Shown here in pieces: positions 9,285 to 18,350 of a DNA stretch of 18,350 bases. The notes beneath the pieces were generated by a model. That model was given only the letters and a program-made list of their open reading frames with translations, was not told the DNA's origin and did not search any database. Every line of letters starts with the position of its first letter. Within the stretch, counting starts at the first letter, position 1. Made by a program: the position numbers and the translations under genes. This stretch comes from Fragilaria radians (lineage: Eukaryota; Bacillariophyta; Fragilariophyceae; Fragilariales; Fragilariaceae). The stretch spans positions 1 through 18,350 of the forward strand of contig CAAAJI010000892.1 of NCBI GenBank assembly GCA_900642245.1, given 5' to 3'.

Positions 9285-11119
9285 ATGAAATATGTTGTTG
9301 TGACAGGAGGTGTCGTCTCTGGATTAGGGAAAGGTGTAACGATTTCCAGCATGGGACGATTATTACAAGCATGTGGTCTATCGGTGACGTCCATCAAAAT
9401 TGATCCGTATTTGAATGTGGATGCAGGCACAATGTCCCCCTTTGAGCATGGTGAAGTCTTTGTATTAAATGATGGAGGTGAGAGTGACTTAGATTTGGGA
9501 AATTATGAACGTTTCCTCGACATTGAATTGACAAGTGAACATAATGTGACAACTGGCAAAATATACCGTCATGTCATCCTCAAGGAACGTCGAGGTGATT
9601 ACTTAGGGAAGACTGTTCAGGTTGTTCCACACATTACGAATGAAATTCAAAGTCGGATTGAACACATTGCTCAGATACCTGTATCGGACCGACCAGCAGA
9701 TGTTTGTCTCATTGAGGTTGGAGGTACCGTCGGTGACATTGAATCGGCCATCTTTTTGGAGGCATTACGCCAATTCCAATTCCGTGTCGGTCATGATAAT
9801 TTCTTATTGTGCTTTGTATCTCTCGTACCGATCCTATCGGGAGAACAAAAGACAAAGCCTACTCAACATGGCGTCAAGGACTTACGATCCTTGGGATTGA
9901 CACCCAGTATCATATTCTGTCGATCGAATGAACCCTTAGAACAAGCTACCAAAAACAAAATTTCAGACTTTTGTCATGTCGCACCGAACCATGTACTGAG
10001 TGTCCATGACGTGAATAATGTCTATCATGTTCCATCCCTATTGATGGAACAGGGATTGCATCACATGGTAGCCGATTTTTTAAAAATTGAACTACAACCC
10101 GCCAATTTGGGACCCTGGAGAGCTATGGCAGAATCCATTGATCGATTTGAAAATTCAGTTTCCATCGCTCTGATTGGGAAGTACACTGGATTACAAGATT
10201 CTTACTTGTCAGTCATCAAGAGTCTTAAGCATGCTGCTGTCGCTTGCTCCATGCAACTGGAATTGCTGTGGGTCGAAGCAGCTCATTTAGAAAAACTGGA
10301 TGAGAATGGGAATGATAAATCGGGCACAGAAGAATACATCGAAGCTTGGAAGAAAGTTGAGGAGGCCAATGGAGTGATTGTGCCAGGTGGCTTTGGTAAT
10401 CGGTATGTGATTGTGTGAACATACAAAATTAATTGTTTGCATGCTTGTTTCTCTTGGTATTGCAACTGTGTTCCCCTCCTTCTTTTTTCGTCTTTTTGGA
10501 GTACAGAATACTGATTTATCTATGTTTCCCCGCGTATTAAAGTGGCTTTTTAGGGAAGACATTGGCTGCTGAATATTGTCGTAACCACCAAAAGCCATAT
10601 TTAGGAGTTTGTTTGGGATTTCAAGCGATGGTGGTTGAATACGCCAGAAACGTTTTGGGCTGGGAGGATGCCAACTCGACTGAATTCGACGAGGACGCCT
10701 CAAAGAAGGTCGTCATTTTCATGCCCGAAATCGATAAGGAGACGATGGGTGGGACAATGAGATTGGGTGCCCGCATCACCAAATTTACCCACACACATGA
10801 CGATGGTACATCGTCCATTCTCAAAGTTCTTTACGGTGGACACGATGAAATTTCAGAGCGTCATCGACACCGATACGAAGTAAATCCTGATTACGTGGAT
10901 ACCATCCATAATGCCGGATTAAAGTTCGTGGGCCGAGACGACACGACCGGAACTCGGATGGAAGTAGCCGAACTGCCTCGCAGTCAGCATCCATACTATG
11001 TTGGTTGTCAATACCATCCGGAATTTCAATCTCGTCCTCTCAAACCGTCACCACCGTTTCATGGCCTAGTGTTGGCAGCAACAGGAAAGCTTGATGAATT
11101 TTTGACCGAACGATCCTAA
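9285..11119 (+). CDS. CTP synthase (glutamine-hydrolysing)
   Basis: Two exons, 9285-10402 and 10543-11119, give 564 residues. The enzyme makes CTP from UTP, ATP and glutamine, the last step of de novo pyrimidine nucleotide synthesis, normally in the cytosol. The N-terminus MKYVVVTGGVVSGLGKG is the family's universal start and fixes the ATG. The synthetase domain (1-~275) has the P-loop SGLGKG (12-17), KIDPYLNVDAGTMSP, DGGESDLDLGNYERF with the metal-binding Asp, and IEVGGTVGDIE (143-153). The class I glutamine amidotransferase domain (~290-555) has PGGFGNRG across the splice, nucleophile Cys396 in GVCLGFQ (usually GMQ), GGTMRLG, ERHRHRYEVNP, and HPEF with catalytic His531 and Glu533. Length is between bacterial (~545) and human (~591) forms; the human regulatory C-terminal tail is absent. 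All catalytic residues are present, so it should be active. No targeting peptide is seen. Confidence 0.97.
10403..10542 (+). other. Intron of CTP synthase (140 bp, phase 2)
   Basis: The donor is GTATGT within the Arg codon of PGGFGNR (CG at 10401-10402). The acceptor is ATTAAAG, ending at 10542. Splicing rebuilds CGT (Arg373) followed by GFLGKTLAAEYC, matching the family pattern GFGxRGxxGKxxA. A pyrimidine-rich stretch (CTCCTTCTTTTTTCGTCTTTTT) lies about 50 bases upstream of the acceptor. The more canonical TTTTTAG at 10547-10553 would need a different donor (10396) and would delete about five conserved residues. Confidence 0.85.
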
Positions 11120-12246
11120 TCCTAATAAGATTGAATCATCTGGAGAATGCGATGGAAGAGGTATTGATATCACTCCAGTGTAACTATTCTAAAGAATTCA
11201 CAGCCTCTGAAGAAATACCATTGAAAGACAACGATTTGAATTTAGCTTAAATTAAGAATATTCTCTACTTGAATTTTATCCTTTCAACTCATTCTTCATA
11301 CCGACGCAAGGAACTTAATGCACCAATATTGTAGCATGAATCAGTGAATCATTTATACTGCGCTCAGACAATGTATTCCGTTCGGTTGAGTACATTTCTT
11401 TTTTACGTTTCCACTGAGTACTGTCGTGGTCTTTTCATGTGCGTGACAACATTACGGTTTCAACGGCTAAAATAGTATCGAAATCGAGTCCCGATTGCTG
11501 TGACTGGCATGCGTGTTGTATCTTGAGTAATATAGGTTTATTTCTTCTCCAAGATTCGCATAGGTATTTTTACTTATGACAGACCTTAAATTCTGTATTG
11601 TGATGTTAGAATCTACTTATGGCAAGACTTAGATTTTGTGGGGAAAAGTCCCGTCAAAAATTGTGTGGAGAGCGGGATTTTAAAATCACGTGCACTGGCA
11701 TGGGCTGGATTTTCCTATCTAGCTACTGTATGTGTATACTGTCATAAAAAACGATAGTAAAACCGGTAGATTTGTGATTAACGTTATTACATACAGTCAA
11801 AATATGAGAATGAACGGAGATGGCGCCAAAATCCCCTAGTAATTTTTAGTGTGTGCGTATTTTTTGCTCGACGAAAACGTTTGGGACGTTATCATTCACA
11901 AATAAATAGAAAATCCTTTGCATGCGAGCGTGCGTTAGGAAAGTGGTTGGTGTCTCATGTTGTAATTCCGTTGTCCGACCAGTAGACACGGAACGGATAC
12001 AGGAAGGCTCTCCTAAACTACACACAAGGAAATTTCAATGAATATCCCACCACCAAATTTAAGTCGTTTACGAAGATAGTGAGTGTTATTCTGTTACGTA
12101 TTCTCTTTTCACCCACCCTTGGGAAGAAGAGCTTGAGACTTTTCCAAACGATATCGAAAGTTGTGTGGAAGTTTTACCTGCGAAATCTTTATTGAATATA
12201 AACTTCTTATTGCATAAAGGTTACGACACAAACAGATTAATTACGA
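11120..12246. other. Intergenic between CTP synthase and gene C
   Basis: No coding sequence recognised. It should hold the CTP synthase 3' UTR and the gene C promoter. Visible motifs are a palindromic CACGTG (G-box/E-box core) at 11687-11692 and TGGCGCCAAAAT at 11821-11832, which on the minus strand reads as an E2F-like TTTTGGCGCC. Both are short and unproven. Confidence 0.5.
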
Positions 12247-13472
12247 ATGTCAAATCAATTTAGAACTGGGATTTGTCTCTCCACTGTGTTGTTACTTTCC
12301 ACAGTGCTATTGTTTTCCGATGCAAAGATTGTTGGGAAAGATGTCTTTGCTTGTTCGCCGACGTCGTTCACCTTTGGACTGAACTTTGAAGGTGAATGTC
12401 CTGGAAATATCAATAAAACAAGACCAGGAATTGATGGAACAGAATGTTACTTTGTTAGAAATTCTAGTCTGGCGTTGCCACCAATCGTGGTTCGGTCAAT
12501 TCAAATTATCGAAACTACCTTAGATCTAGGGCCTCTATACGTAGAAACGTTTTTGGGAGACTTTGAAGATGGTGATACATTAGAATATACCTCTTTGACT
12601 GCTGGCGATCTAAAGGACGAAAACGATGTACCTGGAGGCATTCAATTAAACATTCGTGGCGAGGATAGCAATGGCGTATCTGTCACAAACACAATTATCA
12701 TTGATTACTCCAATAGCCCCAATGAGTTTCCAATTTTAATTGGCGATGAGATTGGTTGGATAGTTGTAGTAAGTTCACTTTCATTTCTAGAGCTGTTTGT
12801 TCTTTCTATCCACCCTCATTCTTTGTTGTGCAGATGGATTTGGCACCTGCGCGTGCAGAATATTGTCCTGGAATTACTCCAGCTCCTGTCACCAGTGCTC
12901 CGAACACGGAATCTCCAGTGACGAATGCACCAGTATCCAGTGCACCACAAACACCAATTCCTGCGACGAATGCGCCTGTCACAATATCACCAACTACATC
13001 GATTCCAGCAACAGATGCACCTGTCACAGTATCACCTGTCTCATCCGCTCCTAAAACTGATGCACCCGTCACTGGTTCACCAACTACCGTTATACCGGCT
13101 ACAGAAGCACCCACAACTGAATCTCCCATTACAAGCGTTCCAGCAACAGAAGAGCCTATTACTATATCACCTGTGACATCAACTCCCAAGACGAATGCAC
13201 CCTTTTCCAATGTTCCGACTACAGGTTCTCCTAGTACTTCAGTTCCAGTGGTGGCTCCAATCATTTTGGAAACAGAGTTCCCCACAGATTTTTCAATGTC
13301 CTATGATTATGGATTTAGAAAGGGTGGGAAAAAGGGTTTGAAAGGAATTGTACCTGATGAAAAGGAAGGTGCCAAGAAGAAGGATGGAAAGAAGGCAAAT
13401 ATGGAAAGTGAGACGGAGGGCGCGAAGACGAAAGGAACTAAATTTCGAAAACTTGAATTTTTCGCTGCATAA
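12247..13472 (+). CDS. Secreted protein C of the three-member family, with long repeated T/P/S stalk
   Basis: Two exons, 12247-12768 and 12834-13472, give 386 residues. Residues 1-26 form a signal peptide (LSTVLLLSTVLLFSDA). The domain (~27-174) keeps GKDVFACSP, GECPG, PGIDGTECYF, GDFEDGD, PGGIQLNIRG, IIDYSN and GDEIGWIVV with Cys36, 51 and 67; Cys185 (EYCP) follows the intron. The stalk (~187-320) includes six consecutive 15-residue units at 218-307 of the type ATDAPVTVSPVSSAP, a likely O-glycosylation or hydroxyproline region. An ETEFPT...MSYDY motif shared with gene A precedes the basic tail (~336-380; RKGGKKGLKG, AKKKDGKKA). The stalk is about three times longer than in A and B. Orientation is opposite to A and B, with CTP synthase and the retroelement relic between. 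An extracellular wall-associated role is inferred only from architecture. Confidence 0.87.
12769..12833 (+). other. Intron of gene C (65 bp, phase 0)
   Basis: The donor is GTAAGT after GTTGTA (GWIVV); the acceptor is TTTGTTGTGCAG before ATGGATTTGGCACC. Splicing yields GWIVVMDLAPARAEYCP, identical after the junction to gene A over twelve residues. At 65 bases it is not a multiple of three; if retained, translation continues into a wrong frame and ends at 12921 without stalk or tail. Confidence 0.9.
12963..13232 (+). repeat. Six 45-bp tandem repeats in gene C exon 2
   Basis: The units encode 15 residues each, starting [AK]T[NDE][AE]P and ending in P; the third units of proline spacing (positions 5, 10 and 15) are kept throughout. 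Units sometimes pair into a 30-residue higher-order pattern (ATxAP... then KTDAP...). Nucleotide divergence between units is moderate, so this is not a very recent expansion. Confidence 0.8.
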
Positions 13473-14927
13473 TTTATAATTTATTCGTATGTGTTATTAA
13501 AATAACTTGAGATATTTTTAACTGTAACCATCTTAATTTCGTAAGGGCTTTGATCAATCGCAGTAAGCAGAAGTTTGATCTGAAAAATCTAGGAATTGGA
13601 CACCGGAACTTTTTGACAATTCCACATAATCTCGAGCTCTAAATTAACGTTGCGTTCTATAAGTATATTTTGGAATCTACTTAATCTACAATGCAGTAAT
13701 TAGCCCCATAGGTCAAGGCTCTTTGAAATGACTTGATATAATTTATTAATTCGGAAATGTAACGATTTTCAATGGTTGATAACAGTGGAGTTCACGCACC
13801 AAACCTTCTTTCACTGCGCCATACTTCCAAAAGAAAGATGGGATAAAACAACTATTTAATACTATGTTTCTCGTTTTAACTTCCCTTTCATCTGAACACA
13901 AATAGTTAGACGCAACAGTTCAAGGTTTTAATTGTTTTTAAAATTTTGTGTGTCCAAAATTAAAAGGTAGGTCTACATTGGGCTGCATTATAATTAAATC
14001 AGTTCACCGAAAAGGCTATGTCTCTTTCTTAAATATAGTCACACATAGAGCACAGTGATGTCACATCCAGTGATTATTAATCATCAACAAGAGTGTAGAA
14101 CAAATTGAAAGGAAAGTTTGAAAGGGAGTTAGATATCCTGCTAAATTTGAATCAATTAGATTTTTCAAAAGAAGTAGCGTTCATTCCTATTCTGATGGGT
14201 AGGAAAATCAATGTCAGCGATTGAATTTGCTCTCATTTCAGTATTAAGGTTATGCCTTTCACCAAACCAGATCCTATGCATGCAATCATGAGATTTATTT
14301 AACATTGGAAAACAGGATTCCAAAACTCGGATTATAAGTAAGACTCTCCGAAAATCAACCTTTGAAGATCTAGATAAATTCTGAATTTGCGCAGCTATAT
14401 AGAAAAGAGTCTCACCAGGAAATCAAAACCGCAGGAATGAGTACATTATTTGTTGTTTGCGTGATGAATTTGTCTTGACTTATTGAATGACAATTAAAAA
14501 ATATCAAAGAAGAATTACAGGCCTGGACTGAAAAATCAATTGTAATTGGAATTTTCATTTGCTGGCTACACAAGAGATCTGTTTCATACATATTCTGCAT
14601 CCTTTTTATAAGATATTCTACGTTGTAAAATGTACGCTACTCATTGTTTGGTGTGAGTATCTTGACGAAATGACAATGAAAGAACTCAATCAAGAATTGT
14701 AAGGCTCATGAACAAAACATTATTTGATAAACATAAGTTGGTATCAAATCAAAAAAGGGATTCAGTAAGTATTGGAGCATTTAATTTTGTTCACGAATAT
14801 CTGTTACATTAGGAAAAATGACGATAGCGCACATACATAAGAGTTGAATCAGATCCAATTGAATTGTACTTAATTTCGATATATTACATGAATCAGCCAT
14901 CATTCAGTCTTCTCGCATGCACATCTT
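13473..14927. other. Intergenic between convergent genes, nothing recognised
   Basis: AT-rich DNA between the stop of gene C and the stop of the F-box gene. A plus-strand stretch near 14110-14220 stays open for about 35 codons (including LDFSKEVAFIPILMGRKI) and a minus-strand frame lies at 14600-14412, but neither has a motif I recognise. No LTR, terminal inverted repeat or RNA gene was seen. Confidence 0.5.
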
Positions 14928-16187
14928 TCATAATACAAATCCAAACATCTCTATTAATCGTCGTGGGGTCGTAAAGGGCAGTGATTCTGGGAAGGTGTGT
15001 AAGATGCGTGGCACTGAGATGGGTGGATTAGGTTGCGTCGCTAATTTGAAGAGATACAATAAATGACGGGAGAGATCCATGTATGGTAAATGGCAGTGCT
15101 CTAAATTCAGAAGACACCGATGAAGTATTTGAATGGGTGTCATGGGGACTAGGAATTGATCATTCCATGGTATGCCGTATGATTGGACAATCCTGTGGCA
15201 GTCGGCCAACTCTAGGATTTCTCCACCATGGAAGACATCCACAAATCGTTGTATACCTCTAACTTCATCCTCGAAGCCCAATACAAGATGACCTGGTAAA
15301 CCAATGAATTGAAATTGAATTCCAGATGATAATCTCCTGGCAACACAAGACACAAGAATTGCCAATGTGATGGGTATGCCACGTTTGTTTTTCAAAATGA
15401 AATCTAAGAGAGAATTCTCATAGCTATCATAAAATTCGGTATTTCCTTGAAACTCTTGTTCCACAAACAAAACGCGAAGTAGGATGGAAATTTGATCAAA
15501 GGTCGATTGAGAATTTGCCATACGTTTACGACATTGATGTGCCATGTTATCCAATTCTTTTTGAATGGTAGCTTCTCTTTCGACAGCAGATCCATAAACA
15601 ACTTCTTCTGGTGTCATGAAAAGTTTGACAAGTAGTATAGCAAATCTCTCAATTAGGATATCCGAGTCTACGATAACACCTTCGTTTCTTAATTGATTCC
15701 ATTCTTCGATACATTCTTGTAAATGTAGGCTTAGGATAACACGACACGCAAAAAATCGGAACATATTCTGCTCTACTTGATTTTCCTTTCTATACATAGG
15801 AGACGTCGCGATGGTCTTCATCATATCTTTAATATCCGAACGATAGTCTCTTATTAAGGTTATATAATCGGGAGGAAGGTAAGTAACCGTTTCTTGGTAT
15901 TGTAGCTTGGATATTACATCCTTTGAGACGTTCCTCAATAAAGATTTGGCTGTCATATCCTTACAATATCGGTCCTTGTACTCTTCTCTGAAAGATACGC
16001 TGACCATTCTGGATGGATTCGCAGATGACCATCGATAAGACAACATCATTTGAAACAAAGGCTCACAATGCATATGAATTATGTTGTAGAAGCTTTTACA
16101 TGTTCTTGCAAGGTGATGTATTGCTCTTGGATCATCAAGAACGAAAGTTAAGATGATATGAATGGAATCAATTGACAGCACATCCAT
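14928..16187 (-). CDS. F-box protein with SirB1/transglutaminase-like domain (FBXO21-like)
   Basis: A single exon of 419 residues. The frame extends upstream a little without an ATG; 16187 is the first ATG and puts an F-box-like segment at residues 1-45 (LSIDSIHIILTFVLDDPRAI, then LARTCKSFYNI). Residues ~140-335 match the SirB1/Transglut_core2 pattern: LLRVLFVEQEFQGNTEFYD (237-253), RGIPITLAILVSCVARRL (269-286), GLPGHLVLGF with His300, and FVDVFHGGEIL with Asp317. The same order, F-box then SirB1-like, is found in animal FBXO21, a substrate receptor of SCF ubiquitin ligases; FBXO21's C-terminal YccV-like domain is absent, and the last ~80 residues are not recognised. The likely role is substrate recognition for ubiquitination, with the second domain probably structural or ligand-binding. 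The F-box is weak by eye, so the SCF role is less sure than the SirB1-like call. Confidence 0.87.
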   Translation of the reverse strand: MDVLSIDSIHIILTFVLDDPRAIHHLARTCKSFYNIIHMHCEPLFQMMLSYRWSSANPSRMVSVSFREEYKDRYCKDMTAKSLLRNVSKDVISKLQYQETVTYLPPDYITLIRDYRSDIKDMMKTIATSPMYRKENQVEQNMFRFFACRVILSLHLQECIEEWNQLRNEGVIVDSDILIERFAILLVKLFMTPEEVVYGSAVEREATIQKELDNMAHQCRKRMANSQSTFDQISILLRVLFVEQEFQGNTEFYDSYENSLLDFILKNKRGIPITLAILVSCVARRLSSGIQFQFIGLPGHLVLGFEDEVRGIQRFVDVFHGGEILELADCHRIVQSYGIPWNDQFLVPMTPIQILHRCLLNLEHCHLPYMDLSRHLLYLFKLATQPNPPISVPRILHTFPESLPFTTPRRLIEMFGFVL

Positions 16188-17261
16188 TTTGCATTGAAAA
16201 AGTGCGATTTTGTAAAAATCCCAAGTTCCATAATTCAATCACGTTTAGAAATCCATATAATGCAAAATTTAACGTTACTCCTTATTCTGATGTACTTTTG
16301 CGTCGATCACCTCAACCTATTATCGTTGTAAGTACATTTCATCGGGCCAACAACCGTGAAATTTATAATAACTTCAACCAAATTTTAATTTTAAACTTAC
16401 CTTTCTCCAATCTACGATTACGCTTTTATACTGGTAACAGACATTTTGGGTTAATAGGATGTAATTTAGAGTTGAAGTACTAAGGTCATATGTAACTACA
16501 TAGCATACTTGGTGGCACATGAAATTAGCACTTTGGTAATTCCAATTAGGCTAGGTGAAAAGCTCAAAAAGTGAAGATTTTAACTGAGCATTATGACTTC
16601 ATTATCAAAAGATCCAGAAAGGTATCCAAGGAGGAACTAAGGAGATGCATGAAATGCCTGAAAACCAGCCCAAGCTATTTGTCATGAATCATGACATAGG
16701 TAAAAAACACATCATTATATGCTACGAATATGAGCGTTCTGTTTAGGTTACTCACTCAAATGGGCAAATAGACATCAATGGAGAAAACTCATTATTATTT
16801 CACCATTTTGCATCGCCTTAAATTGGTTACATCATGGTATTGTAGCCTTAAGAAGCCAAGAAAATGATAGTTATTATGATACTTATCTTGTTCAATAATT
16901 TTCCAATATTGTTAATACTTTATTCGTAATCTCTGACTGTTACTTCCGAAAAAAGTTGGGATACCAATATCAGCCTGCCGGTTTCAAAAGAGCGAGAATC
17001 CCTATAAACTGCTCGTTCAGCCGAGGTTTGATGCACAATTTACACTCATGGGGTGTTCCTTTCCATCATATAAAGCCAGTTTGAAAAATGATATGGACAT
17101 TTTGTAGGGAATTTCCTCTGCAGAAATACTAAAGAAGGACTAAGCCATTCCAATTGTTGCTCGATGCAAGGCAGGTAATAATTCAGGTCAGATTCTCATT
17201 ATTGGCCAATAAAGGCGCCCAAAGGAAAACTATATATCCCTCACAAGTGTTTGCGTAAGTA
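16188..17261. other. Intergenic between F-box and LRR genes
   Basis: No gene recognised. An open plus-strand frame at 16172-16483 overlaps the F-box 5' end and has no motif. Around 16953-17090 a plus-strand stretch reads LGYQYQPAGFKRARIPINCS and on to LMHNLHSWGVPFHHIK without stops; it may be a short relic but I cannot name it. Confidence 0.45.
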
Positions 17262-18350
17262 TTAGGATGATCCTGAACAATCCTGACAGCATTCTTCAGA
17301 TGGACAGGTTGCACCACCAAAACTCGAATCATCACAGGGTGCTGAATGAAAGACATCACCAAATGCAGTCATCACTCCATCATCCCATAAGTTACAAATT
17401 TCTTTTGGGATTTCCCCTTGTAACATGTTTGATGCCATAAGAAATGTCTCTAATTGCAACAAACGGCCAAACTCGGTTGGTAAGGAACCAGTCAGATCAT
17501 TGAAACGTAAATCCAACAGCTTCAATTCGCGTAACGAACCAAACTCGGAAGGAAGTGTCCCATTGATACCATTGAATTCTAATTCCAAAGATTCTAGTGT
17601 TGAAAGTTTCCCAATTTCTGTAGGGATCGAACCCCGAAAAGAATTGCTACCAAGACTGAGGGAAGATAACTTGGATAAGTTGCCAATTTCACTTGAGATC
17701 GTGCCTGTTAGGGAGCACTGAGATAAGATTAATGTGGATAATTTCGTGAGTAGTAGCATATTTCGCGGCAATGTACCATCGGCAAATGAGTTTTCGCTCA
17801 AATCCAAGTATTGAAGTTGACTGAGATTTCCAAGTTGAGGAGGTATAGCTCCGTCAAATTTGTTTCGACTGATGTCAAGCGCTTGAAGCGATGTGCAATT
17901 AGCAATATCGGAAGGTATACGAGACTCAAAGGCGTTGGATGATAGGGAAAGGATTTCCAATTGTGTCATGTCACTCAATTCTGAAGGTAATGTCCCCATT
18001 AGTTGATTATAATCCATTTGAATGTATTTGATTGTTGTTGATTTCGTCCATGACAATGGTATAGTTCCTGTCAAAAAATTATTATCAAGTTCTAAGGATT
18101 CCAAGGTTTTACCCAAGCGCTTTGGTAGTGGACCACGAATCAGATTCGACGACAAGTCAATGTGCTTGAGTGATGGAAAGATAGAAAAGACAGAGGATGG
18201 TAATGTCCCCTCCAGGAAACGCTGTTGCAAACGAATCTCTTGAACATGCCCAGCGGAATCAAGGCTTATACCCATCCAATTACGGAGATGTATGTTGGAT
18301 GTAAACCAAGATTCGTCCACCCAATTTTCTCCTCGTAAGGAAAAGTACAA
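17262..18350 (-). CDS. Leucine-rich repeat protein, plant-type, 3' part (5' end outside window)
   Basis: The last 362 residues are present; the frame is open to the window edge and the first codon is not a start. The opening LYFSLRGENWVDESWFTSN resembles the N-terminal cap found before LRRs in many diatom and plant LRR proteins (LYxSxGGxNW). About eleven 23-25-residue repeats follow (~38-320) of the plant type LxxLxLxxNxLTGTIPxxxx, for example LESLELDNNFLTGTIP and LKLLDLRFNDLTGSLP. The C-terminal cap (319-358) is cysteine-rich: CN, then APCDDSSFGG, CPSEECCQDC. No membrane segment follows the cap, so the protein is either secreted or anchored by the missing N-terminus. The role is unknown; LRR proteins of this type bind proteins or glycans. 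It lies about 1 kb upstream of the F-box gene on the same strand. Confidence 0.9.
   Translation of the reverse strand: MYFSLRGENWVDESWFTSNIHLRNWMGISLDSAGHVQEIRLQQRFLEGTLPSSVFSIFPSLKHIDLSSNLIRGPLPKRLGKTLESLELDNNFLTGTIPLSWTKSTTIKYIQMDYNQLMGTLPSELSDMTQLEILSLSSNAFESRIPSDIANCTSLQALDISRNKFDGAIPPQLGNLSQLQYLDLSENSFADGTLPRNMLLLTKLSTLILSQCSLTGTISSEIGNLSKLSSLSLGSNSFRGSIPTEIGKLSTLESLELEFNGINGTLPSEFGSLRELKLLDLRFNDLTGSLPTEFGRLLQLETFLMASNMLQGEIPKEICNLWDDGVMTAFGDVFHSAPCDDSSFGGATCPSEECCQDCSGSS

Noticed and set aside
10287..10703. Minus-strand open frame across the CTP synthase intron
   Set aside because: It overlaps conserved CTP synthase exons on the other strand and has no recognisable motif.
12806..13285. 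Long open frame on the minus strand rich in Val/Gly/Ala
   Set aside because: It is the mirror image of the gene C proline/threonine repeats; the plus-strand frame has the signal peptide, intron and homologues.
14110..14600. Possible transposase or copia-like relic between gene C and the F-box gene
   Set aside because: Several short open stretches looked protein-like, but none matched a recognisable transposase or RT motif in a consistent order.
17620..17645. GGGATCGAACCCC, which resembles the T-arm of a minus-strand tRNA
   Set aside because: It lies inside the LRR coding sequence (encoding RGSIPTEIG), and no acceptor stem, D-arm or anticodon arm can be drawn around it.

Overview
The window looks like nuclear DNA of a stramenopile, most likely a diatom. 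This is an inference from the gene content: eukaryotic genes with short GT-AG introns, a CTP synthase of eukaryotic length, a plant-type LRR protein opening with a GENW motif, secreted proteins with T/P/S-rich stalks and lysine-rich tails, and AT-rich intergenic DNA holding a decayed Ty3/gypsy element. No ribosomal RNA, tRNA, CRISPR array or bacterial-style operon was seen.

Layout. 1-858 (+) is the 3' end of a gene for an RG/RGG-rich, disordered, probably RNA-binding protein. It converges on gene A (1969-1025, -), the first of three paralogous two-exon genes for secreted proteins. 1970-4380 is mostly non-coding but holds a broken, unrecognised coding relic at about 3598-4180. Gene B (5260-4381, -) is the second paralogue. 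5950-7300 is the wreck of a Ty3/gypsy pol gene (RT, start of RNase H, integrase), followed by two diverged direct repeats (7311-7705 and 7756-8261) that may be old LTRs. 9285-11119 (+) is an apparently intact CTP synthase with one intron. Gene C (12247-13472, +) is the third paralogue, with a much longer repeated stalk. 16187-14928 (-) encodes an F-box plus SirB1/transglutaminase-like protein. 18350-17262 (-) is the 3' part of an LRR protein gene that runs off the window.

The most notable content is the A/B/C family. Each protein has a signal peptide, one ~150-residue domain with three conserved cysteines, a phase-0 intron at exactly the same place (after GWIV[IV]), a fourth conserved cysteine in a YCP motif right after the intron, a T/P-rich stalk of variable length, and a basic lysine-rich tail. 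I do not recognise the domain. Signal peptide, mucin-like stalk and polycationic tail suggest an extracellular, cell-wall or silica-associated role, but that is a hypothesis. CTP synthase and the F-box protein are housekeeping or regulatory genes with no evident functional link to the family.

Eukaryotic gene ends (UTRs, transcription starts, polyadenylation) cannot be fixed from the sequence alone, so coordinates given are coding spans including introns.
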